IMG/VR virus record: IMGVR_UViG_3300020215_000052
Coordinates: 1 to 64,000 of that record
Reading direction: 5' to 3' (one strand)
DNA: 64,000 bases
Source: a virus
The notes below the pieces were generated by a model that had not been told where the DNA came from, searched no databases, and was given only the letters and a program-made list of their open reading frames with translations. Numbering within the stretch: position 1 is the stretch's first letter; every line of letters starts with the position of its first letter. Made by a program: the position numbers and the translations under genes. Shown one piece after another: positions 30,760 to 38,918 of this stretch.

Positions 30760-31331
30760 TGGGCCGCCCGACCGACTGCACACCGGAGTTCATCGACGCC
30801 GTGTGCGCGGAGATCCGCAAGAACGGGACGCCCCTCAACATTGCGGCCGAGGCTCTGGGGGTCAGCAGAACCACGATCTATCAGTGGAGGACACGAGGGG
30901 CAGCGGGAGAAGAGCCTTTCCGAACGTTCCGAAACGCTATTGAAGCAGCCATTCCAGAGGGGCGCCGCGCCCTCCTGGAGGAGATCCGCCAGGCGGGCAA
31001 GGGTGGGGCAAAGCGGGTCAGGGTGACGGTAAAAAAAGAGGTCAAGCGCGGGCCCGACAAGCGGCCGGTGCTGGGCCCCGATGGAAAGCCCGAGATGATC
31101 GAGGTGGAGCGGACCGAGGTAGTCGAGACCCTGGAGCCCCAATGGGCCGCGAACGCCTGGATCGCGGAGCGGACGTGTCCCGAGGAGTTTGGGCGGCGGG
31201 AGAGGATCGAGCACTCAGGCCCCGATGGTGGACCCATTGAGACGAAGACGCGGATCGACCTGAGCGGGCTGAGCGAACAGGAGCTGGACATCCTTGAACG
31301 GCTTGCAGCACGGAGCCATCGAGATCCCTAG
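30759..31331 (+). CDS. terS: Terminase small subunit
   Basis: 190 residues. The N-terminal helix-turn-helix (CTPEFIDAVCAEIRKNGTPL, NIAAEALGVSRTTIYQW) is the DNA-recognition part. The rest is helical, with a beta insert VRVTVKKEVKRG...EVERTEVVETLEPQW. The C-terminus LSGLSEQELDILERLAA probably contacts the large subunit. Position directly before the large terminase supports the call. It recognises the packaging site. Confidence 0.85.
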   Translation: MGRPTDCTPEFIDAVCAEIRKNGTPLNIAAEALGVSRTTIYQWRTRGAAGEEPFRTFRNAIEAAIPEGRRALLEEIRQAGKGGAKRVRVTVKKEVKRGPDKRPVLGPDGKPEMIEVERTEVVETLEPQWAANAWIAERTCPEEFGRRERIEHSGPDGGPIETKTRIDLSGLSEQELDILERLAARSHRDP

Positions 31332-32772
31332 CTTGGAGGTCATCCGGGCTGAACGGCAGCGGCGTAGAATTGAGCGGGCCCGGGAGTCCTTCCGTGACTT
31401 CATTCGCCTTGCCTGGGCCCAGGTTGATCCCCACACCCTCGTGGACGGCTGGTACCTGGACGCCTTGGCGGAGCACTTCCAGGCCGTGAGCGCCGGCCAG
31501 ATCCGCCAGCTCGTGGTCAACATCCCGCCCCGCTTCGCCAAGTCCACGATCGGCTCCGTCCTCTGGCCCGCCTGGGACTGGCTCCAGGATCCGTCGAGGG
31601 GGTGGCTGACCGCATCCCACAGCCACAATCTCGCGATCCGGGACGCGGTCAAGGCACGGCGGCTCATCGAGTCCCCCTGGTACCGTGAGGCCTTCGGCGT
31701 GGGGTGGGCCCTGCAGGCGGACCAGAACGCCAAAGGCCGGTACGACAACACGGAGAAGGGCTACAGGCTCGTCACCTCCGTCGAGGCGAAGACGACCGGC
31801 GACGGCGGGGACATCACGCTCTGCGACGATCCCCTGGACGCCCGGGACGCCTACAGCCCCGCGGCCATCGAGACCTGTCGGATCTGGTGGAAGGAGGTCT
31901 GGAGCTCCCGGGTCAACGACCCCCGGACGTCCCGACGCGTGCTCGTCATGCAGAGGATACACGAGCAGGATCCAGCGGGCGAGTGCCTGACGGACCCCGG
32001 GTGGGAGCGGCTCATCCTCCCGCAGGAGTACTCGCCCAGCGTCTACGTCACGGCCCTCGGGTGGACGGATCCTCGCACCGAGCCCGGTGAGCTCCTCTGC
32101 GAGGAGCGGATGGGGCCGGTTGAGGTGGCGGCCGCCAAACGCAGCCTGGGGCCGGCCTACGAGGGCCAGCACAACCAGAGGCCGACCCCTCCCGGGGGGC
32201 GCATGATCAAGCGGGCCTGGATCCAGCGCTACGACGAGACGCCCCGGGCCATGGCGCGGCGCTGCGAGAAATTGATCCAGACGTGGGACTGCACCTTCAC
32301 CGACGCAGAGGGCTCGGACTGGGTTGTCGGCAACGTCTGGGGATTTGTGGGTGCTGACGCCTGCCTCCTGGCGAGAGTCCGGGAGAAGCTGGACCTGCCT
32401 GGCACCTGTGAGGCGATTCGGAGGCTGACTCTGGCCTGGCCGGCGGCTGCGGCCAAGTACGTCGAGCGCCGGGCGAACGGCCATGGTGTAATCTCGTCGA
32501 TGCGCCGGGAGGTGCCGGGCCTTATAGCCTGGCCCCCGGAGGGGTCAGAGTTCGCCCAGGCGAACAAGATGCAGCGCGTGGCGGCCGTGTTGCCCTACTT
32601 CCAGGCGGGGAACGTCTGGCTCCCCACCGAGCCCTGGGCCGACGAGGTGGAGGAGGAGTGGTGCCGGTTTCCCCTGGGGTCGGATGACCAGGTGGACGCG
32701 ATGACGATGGCGCTCATCGCCCACTACCTCGAGGGCGACGGCGAGGGGCCCACTGTCTGGGCGGTGGAGTAG
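31294..32772 (+). CDS. terL: Terminase large subunit
   Basis: About 492 residues from TTG 31294; TTG 31306 and 31333 are alternatives, since no ATG or GTG fits. Walker A-like NIPPRFAKSTI (76-86), Walker B region ITLCDDPLD (about 168-176), and the RNase H-like nuclease with QTWDCTFTD...SDW (about 329-341) and SDDQVDAMTMAL near the C-terminus. It packages DNA into proheads and cuts it. Overlaps the small subunit by 38 nt. Confidence 0.9.
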   Translation: MNGLQHGAIEIPSLEVIRAERQRRRIERARESFRDFIRLAWAQVDPHTLVDGWYLDALAEHFQAVSAGQIRQLVVNIPPRFAKSTIGSVLWPAWDWLQDPSRGWLTASHSHNLAIRDAVKARRLIESPWYREAFGVGWALQADQNAKGRYDNTEKGYRLVTSVEAKTTGDGGDITLCDDPLDARDAYSPAAIETCRIWWKEVWSSRVNDPRTSRRVLVMQRIHEQDPAGECLTDPGWERLILPQEYSPSVYVTALGWTDPRTEPGELLCEERMGPVEVAAAKRSLGPAYEGQHNQRPTPPGGRMIKRAWIQRYDETPRAMARRCEKLIQTWDCTFTDAEGSDWVVGNVWGFVGADACLLARVREKLDLPGTCEAIRRLTLAWPAAAAKYVERRANGHGVISSMRREVPGLIAWPPEGSEFAQANKMQRVAAVLPYFQAGNVWLPTEPWADEVEEEWCRFPLGSDDQVDAMTMALIAHYLEGDGEGPTVWAVE

Positions 32773-32780
32773 GTTTCCAG

Positions 32781-34388
32781 GTGACGGCTGACATGCTCGA
32801 TAGGGCCCTACGAGAGAGACCCAGTTTTGCGACCAGGTCACACCTGGATGGAGCCACTATGACTCGCCTGAGCTACAACGCCGCCCTCCAGGCTGACCGC
32901 CACCACCGCGCCGTCTATGCCTGCGACGTCTGGAGCCGGGACGTCCGCTACTACCAGGGCGAGCTCGGTGGCCGGCTTGGGGCCAAGGTGATGGAGTGGT
33001 TCCGCCGCTGGTTCACCCGACCCGCTGACCAGCGGCGGGCGCAGCAAGCGAACTTCGCCCAGACGGGCTACCACCACCAAAGATACCTGGCCCGGGTCCT
33101 GTCTCTCGCCCACAAGCGGCCCGTGCTGGTCACCGGTGAGGCCACGGCGGCCGATTGGTGGCCGGCGCTCAGGGACAGTGCTCGCTGGGACTCGGCTTTC
33201 CAGCGCAAGTCGCACCTTTTCCACGGGATCGGCAGCTGCGCAATCCGCCCTACCTGGGACGATGCAGCTGGTCGGGAGCCGGGGCTGCAGGTACTCCCCC
33301 CCACCCACTGGATCGCCCTGGGGACAGCCGCGCGCCCCGAGGAGCCGCTGGCGGTCTTTGAGCCCATAGAGCCGCTGCCCAGCGATGGCGGCCTCTGGCA
33401 GTCGCACTGGATCCAGCACGGCGACTGGGCCGGGAGGCCTGTCCGGGTCTGGAGCGTCGAGGACCCGCGGGACCCGGTCTACGGGGTTTGGCCCTCGGTT
33501 CAGGCGTTCCTAAGGGGGCAGGCGTCCAGCGACTCGGGGCAACTGCTCAGGGGCTCCTCGTACCCCTGGTGGATGGGCGCATCGCCCGTCCTGCTCCACA
33601 CCGTCTATAGGGCGGGCGTGGGGGCCGAGGAGGTGAACGACCTGGGGCCCTTCACAACCCTCGTGATGGCGCTCCAGACGTGGGCGCACTTCGGCACCGT
33701 CACCCGGGGCTGGCCCATCCCCGTGGTGGGGACCCACTCGCAGAAGGGCGGAGCCGGCGCAGACCCGGGTACAACGACTGCCGATCAGGGATCCCTGCTC
33801 GCCACGCCGCTCGCGGTGCTGGCCATGCGGAACGTGGACCTTCTGGGGAAGGTTGAGAGCGCGGTGCCTGACGCGAAGGCACGGCTTGAGATTATCGCCG
33901 ACATGGCCGCTCAGGCCGCCGAGGTCCACGAAAAGCGACTGGTGAGGCAGCGGGACGCTACGAGCCCAGCAGCCTCTGGGGTAGCCCTTTCCTGGGACGC
34001 CGCCCAGGAGGGCGAGGCGTTCGAGGAGCAGGCCACAGCCTGGGCGGCGCTGGACGCTGGGGCGGTTCAGCGGCTGCTCATCGTCCGCAACGAGCAGGTA
34101 GCAGCCGGCCTCCTCCCTGGACCCGTAGTGCCTGTGGGGGACATCACAGTCCAGCATCGCTATCGCAAGGGTCCGCAGGTGCTGAGGGAGGAGGCAGCCC
34201 GGGAGCTCCAGCTGTTCGACAAGGGGGCCTCAGACCTCGCGCGCCTGCGCCTCGCCATGCAAGGGAGGGAGGCCACGCCGGAGAACCTAAGATCCGTCCT
34301 CGAGGAGTTCGAGCGGGAGGGGGATGGGATCCTGGCGCTTCGCGAGCGGCTCGCGGGCAGGCTGGCTGACCTCCGGCCTGGAGCTTAG
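32781..34388 (+). CDS. Portal protein
   Basis: 535 residues from GTG 32781; ATG 32793 and ATG 32859 (with GGATGGAG upstream) are alternatives. The middle (HLFHGIGSCAIRPTWDDAAG, LQVLPPTHWIAL) and the long helical C-terminal part (AAELQLFDKGAS-like, SDLARLRLAMQ, LEEFEREGDGI) are typical of phage portals. Size and position between terminase and head protease agree. It forms the dodecameric channel for DNA packaging. Confidence 0.75.
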   Translation: MTADMLDRALRERPSFATRSHLDGATMTRLSYNAALQADRHHRAVYACDVWSRDVRYYQGELGGRLGAKVMEWFRRWFTRPADQRRAQQANFAQTGYHHQRYLARVLSLAHKRPVLVTGEATAADWWPALRDSARWDSAFQRKSHLFHGIGSCAIRPTWDDAAGREPGLQVLPPTHWIALGTAARPEEPLAVFEPIEPLPSDGGLWQSHWIQHGDWAGRPVRVWSVEDPRDPVYGVWPSVQAFLRGQASSDSGQLLRGSSYPWWMGASPVLLHTVYRAGVGAEEVNDLGPFTTLVMALQTWAHFGTVTRGWPIPVVGTHSQKGGAGADPGTTTADQGSLLATPLAVLAMRNVDLLGKVESAVPDAKARLEIIADMAAQAAEVHEKRLVRQRDATSPAASGVALSWDAAQEGEAFEEQATAWAALDAGAVQRLLIVRNEQVAAGLLPGPVVPVGDITVQHRYRKGPQVLREEAARELQLFDKGASDLARLRLAMQGREATPENLRSVLEEFEREGDGILALRERLAGRLADLRPGA

Positions 34389-34681
34389 GCTGCCTCGCGG
34401 ACGCTCAGTCCCGCCGCCAGGGCATCGATCGCCGTGGCCGTCACGACCAGGCCGCCTCTTTCGAGGTGCCACTGTACAGCGAGCGCCGCCAGCCGGGGTG
34501 CCTCCCCTGGCAGGCGGAGTGCGGCACACACGGTCACGATTCTGGGCACGGTAAGCGGTGCCTCCCGCCCGTGCTCCACTTGCCACAGATAGGCCCGGGA
34601 CACACCAGCCTTGCGCGCGAGCTGGCCGTAGGTCAGTCCTCGCGCCTCCCGCAGCCTCTTTAGCTCCAGCCCAAATTTCAC
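34385..34681 (-). CDS. XRE-family regulator inserted in head operon
   Basis: 98 residues, GTG start with GGGAGGG 6-7 nt upstream. Residues 5-58 are a clear XRE helix-turn-helix (LKRLREARGLTYGQLARKAG, VSRAYLWQVEHGREAPLTVP). It converges on the portal gene with a 4-nt overlap and is the only minus-strand gene inside the head module, as expected for a moron. Upstream, AACGGA-TT-TCCGTT is a likely operator. Confidence 0.75.
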   Translation of the reverse strand: MKFGLELKRLREARGLTYGQLARKAGVSRAYLWQVEHGREAPLTVPRIVTVCAALRLPGEAPRLAALAVQWHLERGGLVVTATAIDALAAGLSVREAA

Positions 34682-34716
34682 GGCAGCCCTCCCGTCAGCG
34701 TATAGGACCAGCCTAA

Positions 34717-34730
34717 CGGATTTCCGTTGT
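34717..34730. promoter_or_regulatory. Palindrome between HTH gene and head protease
   Basis: AACGGA-TT-TCCGTT with perfect 6-bp arms in the 143-bp gap. Likely operator of the divergent HTH gene. No clear -35/-10 pair was found. Confidence 0.4.
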
Positions 34731-34824
34731 ACCGTCCATCCTTAACTGGACCCCCGTCCGTCTTTCGTGCTTTTCATGTACGTGTACCGTTTATGTGTGG
34801 CCGAAACCGCCGGAGCAGCCCCAG

Positions 34825-36447
34825 ATGCCCGCCATCTCCAGGACGGAGCAGAGACGCTACGACCCCGACATGGGCCGCGCCGTGCTTGCTGAGTTCCTGG
34901 CGGACCCCGCGGTCAGCCTGTCGCCGGACGGGATCTTGGCGCTCGATAGGGCGGTGCGGAGCGGGGAGCCGATGGGCTTCCTGAGCTTCGGCATGATGGA
35001 CGATGAAGAGGTGCCGCCCTATCGGGTGGAGGACGGGGTGGCGCTCATCGATATCGCCGGCCCGCTCTTCAGCAAGTGCTCCGAGTGGGCGCGCTGGTGG
35101 GGTATCTGGGACTACCAGGCCATCGCCGACGCAGTTCTGCTGGCGGACGCTGACCCTCTGGTCTCGGCCATCCATATCGACTGGCACAGCCCCGGCGGTC
35201 ACTCGGTGGGCGCGGACGACTGCGCGGCGGCGCTCGGCAAGGTGAGCAAGCCGGCCCGCAGTTACACCCGCACCGCCATGTGCTCGGCCGCCTATCACGT
35301 CGGCAGCGTCTTCCCCGTGGGCCTCGCCCGCGATGCCACGGTAGGGTCGATCGGCACCTACGTGGTGCGAGCGGACCTGTCCGAGGCGCTCGCCAAAGAG
35401 GGCATCAAGTATGAGGCGGTGGTCGAGGGTGAGCAGAAGCTTGACGGCGCCTTCTGGCAGCCCATGAGCGAGGCTGAACGTGCCCGCACCGCAGCCCGGG
35501 TGTTTCGGCTGGCGGACATGTTCCGCAGCCGAGTCAGCAAGTCCAGGGGGATCAGCAAGGCCGACCTCAAGGCGTTCGACGGAGCCGTCTTCATCGGCTC
35601 CGATGCAAAGTCGGCCGGGTTAGCTGACGACATCTTCACGCTCGAAGAGTCCGTGGCTGAGGCCCGCCGCATGGCCCGGCGCACAGCCCGCGCCTCCTCG
35701 GCTGCGGTAGTGGCCCATGCCGCCCCCGCCACCACTTCATCCGCTTCTGCCGGCGCCCCCGAGCAGCCGGCCATCCTGACCACCGCGGAGGCGCCGAGCC
35801 CCGCACGCACGGAGGGCGTCATGCCCAAGCTCGTCCTGACCGCGCTCGCCGCCATGGCGGGCCTCCCCGAGATCACCGAGGGCAACGAGACCCAGGCGCG
35901 GGACTACCTGGCGCAGCTGCAGGCCAAGGCCCAGCAGGCGGACGCCCTCGCCGCGCAGGTGGAGGCCGGCAAGCAGGTGGCCGCCGAGCTCGGCATTGCC
36001 CGCGCTGCCGCCCAGTCGGCCCAGACCCAGGCGCAGGAGGCGTCCGCCAAGCTGACTGCGCTGGAGGCCGAGAACGCCACGCTGAAGGCCGAGGCCAAGG
36101 CGATGCGGGACGAGACCGAGCGCGCCCAGTTCACCGAGGCCGTGCAGGCCCGGGTCAAGGGGACGCAGTCGGCCGACCTCATCGGGCACGCCGTCACCAA
36201 GGCCCAGGCCATCCGAGCCGAGGGGCAGACCCCTGACCAAGCCGTCAAGGCGCTGGTGGAACGCGACCCCTTCGTCGCCATGGTCCTGCATGCCGACCGG
36301 CCCAAGACCGAGAAGCCTCTGCCTGCCGCCGAGCGGGCGGCGCGTGCCTCCGGCGCCGGTTCGGGTGTGGACCTGAGCGTCTCCGAGACGGGGCGCACCC
36401 CTCGCTCCCTGGCGGTCGGAAAGAGCATGCCCGTAGTTCAGGGCTGA
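34825..36447 (+). CDS. S49-type head maturation protease with scaffold domain
   Basis: 540 residues from ATG 34825 (GGAGCAG upstream; GTG 34795 possible). The N-terminal half is an SppA/S49-like protease: VALIDIAGPLF, IDWHSPGG and the serine-containing TAMCSAAYHVGS, with GSIGTYVV and VFIGSDAKSAGLAD toward the end. Residues about 320-540 are Ala/Gln/Glu-rich coiled coil typical of scaffold proteins. The design matches lambda C with nested Nu3. It assembles and matures the prohead. Confidence 0.85.
   Translation: MPAISRTEQRRYDPDMGRAVLAEFLADPAVSLSPDGILALDRAVRSGEPMGFLSFGMMDDEEVPPYRVEDGVALIDIAGPLFSKCSEWARWWGIWDYQAIADAVLLADADPLVSAIHIDWHSPGGHSVGADDCAAALGKVSKPARSYTRTAMCSAAYHVGSVFPVGLARDATVGSIGTYVVRADLSEALAKEGIKYEAVVEGEQKLDGAFWQPMSEAERARTAARVFRLADMFRSRVSKSRGISKADLKAFDGAVFIGSDAKSAGLADDIFTLEESVAEARRMARRTARASSAAVVAHAAPATTSSASAGAPEQPAILTTAEAPSPARTEGVMPKLVLTALAAMAGLPEITEGNETQARDYLAQLQAKAQQADALAAQVEAGKQVAAELGIARAAAQSAQTQAQEASAKLTALEAENATLKAEAKAMRDETERAQFTEAVQARVKGTQSADLIGHAVTKAQAIRAEGQTPDQAVKALVERDPFVAMVLHADRPKTEKPLPAAERAARASGAGSGVDLSVSETGRTPRSLAVGKSMPVVQG
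35821..36447 (+). CDS. Nested scaffold protein (internal start)
   Basis: An in-frame ATG at 35821 has GGAGGG 5-6 nt upstream. It would yield only the 208-residue scaffold part (MPKLVLTALAAMAGLPEITE then a long coiled coil), as Nu3 does inside lambda C. The signal and domain boundary support independent translation. Confidence 0.6.
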   Translation: MPKLVLTALAAMAGLPEITEGNETQARDYLAQLQAKAQQADALAAQVEAGKQVAAELGIARAAAQSAQTQAQEASAKLTALEAENATLKAEAKAMRDETERAQFTEAVQARVKGTQSADLIGHAVTKAQAIRAEGQTPDQAVKALVERDPFVAMVLHADRPKTEKPLPAAERAARASGAGSGVDLSVSETGRTPRSLAVGKSMPVVQG

Positions 36448-36493
36448 ACCGGATCTGACGATGTTGCCGGGCTACCCGGCTGGAGGCTGACCG

Positions 36494-37531
36494 ATGGCTT
36501 ACACGAATCCCTGGACCGCCAGTGATGTTTCGCCGCTCACGAACGGGCTGATCCCCGGCGTGCTGATGTTCGAGGACTCGTGGTTCCCCCACCCCCTGCT
36601 CGATCTCGTCGGCATCTCCGAGGCTGTGACCGGCGGCACCGGCATGACCGCCAACCGCATCCCCGACTTCACGGCGGCTGGGAACGCTACCGAGAACGCG
36701 GCCCTGACGCCCACCGACATCCCGACCATCACGGAGATCCAGCCCACCCTGGTGGGTCGTGGCATCGAGATCGTGCGCACATCCGAAGCCTACAACACCC
36801 TCGTGAACCGCGCCGAGTTCGATGAGATGGTGAGGGAGCTTCTCTTCCGGCTCGCCATCGACGACATCACCCACCTGTCGAGTGCGGCCGGCATCGCCGG
36901 GGCGACCTCGGGGGCGACCTCCATCACCACGGACCAGGGCGCCAACGCGACGCTAACCGGGCTGATGAACGCCATCGACGGCGCAAACAGCGCCGGTAGC
37001 GGTCCCACACGGGGCATCTACGACGACGTCGGCATCCGTGGCCTGGTGGACGATATCATCACCAACGGTGCCGCGTTCGTAAGTTCGAACGCCCTGGAAG
37101 AGTCGGTCCGGCGTCTCGTGGTCGAGGGCGCCCACAACGTGGACAAGCCAGGCGATACCGGGATCGTCTTCTACGGCTGCCGGCTCTACCGCACCAACAA
37201 GACCGCGCAGTTGTACACCAACGGAGGCAATACCTACGGGATCGTCATGCGCGACCTGACCCGCGACCCGAAGGTGCAGCCCCCTCTGCGGCTGATGGGC
37301 CGCCGGGACCCCATGGCTGCCTGGCAGGGGACGCCGATGGCGCGAGCGGGCTTCGTCTCCATGTTCGCCACGCTGGGCCCCAACGCCGAGATCGGCATCG
37401 GGCACGGTTACGACCTCAGCGACGCCGGTGCCTCTACGGCCAAGGCGGAGCGACTCCAGTGGGTGGTTGACACTATCCTGGCCAACGCCACCAAGATCCG
37501 CACGCACCAATACAGCACCACCTTGGTCTGA
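36494..37531 (+). CDS. Major capsid protein
   Basis: 345 residues, GGAGG before ATG 36494. Long sequence without Cys pairs or enzyme motifs. The start MAYTNPWTASDVSPLTNGLI, the aromatic FEDSWFPHPLLDLV, and the ordered PTEIQPTLVGRG-like and NVDKPGDTGIVFYGCRLYRT parts resemble HK97-fold capsids of this size. Direct position after protease/scaffold supports it strongly. It forms the icosahedral shell. Confidence 0.8.
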   Translation: MAYTNPWTASDVSPLTNGLIPGVLMFEDSWFPHPLLDLVGISEAVTGGTGMTANRIPDFTAAGNATENAALTPTDIPTITEIQPTLVGRGIEIVRTSEAYNTLVNRAEFDEMVRELLFRLAIDDITHLSSAAGIAGATSGATSITTDQGANATLTGLMNAIDGANSAGSGPTRGIYDDVGIRGLVDDIITNGAAFVSSNALEESVRRLVVEGAHNVDKPGDTGIVFYGCRLYRTNKTAQLYTNGGNTYGIVMRDLTRDPKVQPPLRLMGRRDPMAAWQGTPMARAGFVSMFATLGPNAEIGIGHGYDLSDAGASTAKAERLQWVVDTILANATKIRTHQYSTTLV

Positions 37532-38112
37532 TGGCTTGGAATGCCTTCCGCACCCCTGTGGAGCGCCACATGAAGTACCCATACATGCTGGACGTTTGGG
37601 ACCTGGGCGGCGGGTTCGACCCTGATGCTCTGCCCGACATCCGCGTGCTGGAGATCGGCGGGCCCAGCGACGAGGCCAACATCAGACTCCAGTTCCGGCC
37701 GCAATGTGTGCCGACGCTCTTTCCGGTTACCGACGTGATTGGCCCCAGCCGGCTCGAATGGCATGGGCGGTTGGAACGAGGAAGCGACGAGGCAGCGGCT
37801 TACGAGCACTATAAGCGACAGGTGCTGACGCCGCAGGGGCTGCGGGCCTTCCTGGCGGCGTACGGCGACAAGGCCCCAGCTTCGGTGCGCAGGATGGCGC
37901 AGTCAGTGCTGGACAACAACCCAAACACCGAGGAGAGCGGTGATGGAAGTAGGCCACCCCGAGCGGCGGAATACGCGGACCCCGAAGGGCACGCCAGCCA
38001 CGAGGGAGCCCCGGAAGGGGTCAAGGACACCGATCCCTCCCGAGGGACCGAGCGGCGGCAGCCGGGACGTCCGCTGGTACATAGACGCGGAAACGCGGGC
38101 GGTCATCGCTGA
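37531..38112 (+). CDS. Hypothetical head-associated protein
   Basis: 193 residues, its ATG sharing a base with the capsid stop. Residues 1-120 are folded-looking (YPYMLDVWDLGGGFDPDALP, LEIGGPSDEANIRLQFRP). The last 60 are low-complexity, overlapping the next gene by 170 nt, so the true end may be earlier. Role in head completion is inferred only from position. Confidence 0.5.
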   Translation: MAWNAFRTPVERHMKYPYMLDVWDLGGGFDPDALPDIRVLEIGGPSDEANIRLQFRPQCVPTLFPVTDVIGPSRLEWHGRLERGSDEAAAYEHYKRQVLTPQGLRAFLAAYGDKAPASVRRMAQSVLDNNPNTEESGDGSRPPRAAEYADPEGHASHEGAPEGVKDTDPSRGTERRQPGRPLVHRRGNAGGHR

Positions 38113-38827
38113 GGGGCGCCTGCTCGACGTCAAGCGGCACCTCCACCAGGAGGCGGAGATCGCTGGCATCGGGATGACGATCGGCATACGCGAGGACCAC
38201 TACCAGGAAATAGTGGACCTCTGGGCCGTCGAGACCAAGGACGGTGGACTCGTCCCCGATCTGACGACCGGGGAGATCGTCCCCCACGTTCTCACCGTGC
38301 CCTACGCCTACCCGAGACCGCAAGAGGTGGGGCCAAACGGGCTGCGGATGCTGGAGCGCCAGCGTGTGAGCGCCTTCGCCACCGACCAGGCGCGCTATCA
38401 CCTCCCCGTGCACCAGGTGATTGGCCTCTCAGAGCCGGCATGGGTGGGCACCACCAATGCCGCCCACCTTCGGGACCGCAGGAAGTGGTCGCGGCGCCTG
38501 TTCGAGCCTGAACGGCTTCAGGCGTTCATCGACATGTTCGAGCACCGCTTCCTGCTCAACTGGGACGTGCTCGACGCCAGCAAGGTGACGCACCGGATCG
38601 AGTTCCGCATCAGCCAAGCCTCCGGCAGGAACGCCACCGACAAGGCAAGTCGGCTCACCACGGCGCTGCAGCGAGCGCGGGCGGAGTTGGCGCTACTGCG
38701 GGGGATCTACGTGGCGGTGCGGGAGCGGGACATGAGCAAGGCCAAGAGCCTCCACGCCCAACTCGCCACGATAGATGCGAGGTTCGAGGCCGCCACGCAG
38801 GCGGCAAACCCCTTCGTGGGGAACTGA
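37943..38827 (+). CDS. Hypothetical structural or head protein
   Basis: About 294 residues from ATG 37943, preceded by GAGGAGAGC. A basic low-complexity N-terminus (about 40 residues) leads into WYIDAETRAVIAEGRLLDVK and a region with YAYPRPQEVG, VHQVIGLSEPAWVG. The C-terminus is helical (TTALQRARAELALLRGIY). No family recognised; likely part of the virion or its assembly. Confidence 0.55.
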   Translation: MEVGHPERRNTRTPKGTPATREPRKGSRTPIPPEGPSGGSRDVRWYIDAETRAVIAEGRLLDVKRHLHQEAEIAGIGMTIGIREDHYQEIVDLWAVETKDGGLVPDLTTGEIVPHVLTVPYAYPRPQEVGPNGLRMLERQRVSAFATDQARYHLPVHQVIGLSEPAWVGTTNAAHLRDRRKWSRRLFEPERLQAFIDMFEHRFLLNWDVLDASKVTHRIEFRISQASGRNATDKASRLTTALQRARAELALLRGIYVAVRERDMSKAKSLHAQLATIDARFEAATQAANPFVGN

Positions 38828-38918
38828 AGACCCGGCGCCGCCTCCTCGGAGAGGGAGTGGTGGCCGACCCGGCGAGCCTGCCGGGATGATGCGCGAAAGC
38901 GCGGGAGGCGCTGGGACC

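Noticed and set aside
31042-32484. 480-codon minus-strand frame over the terminase
   Set aside because: Antisense shadow of a clear terminase large subunit; typical of GC-rich DNA.
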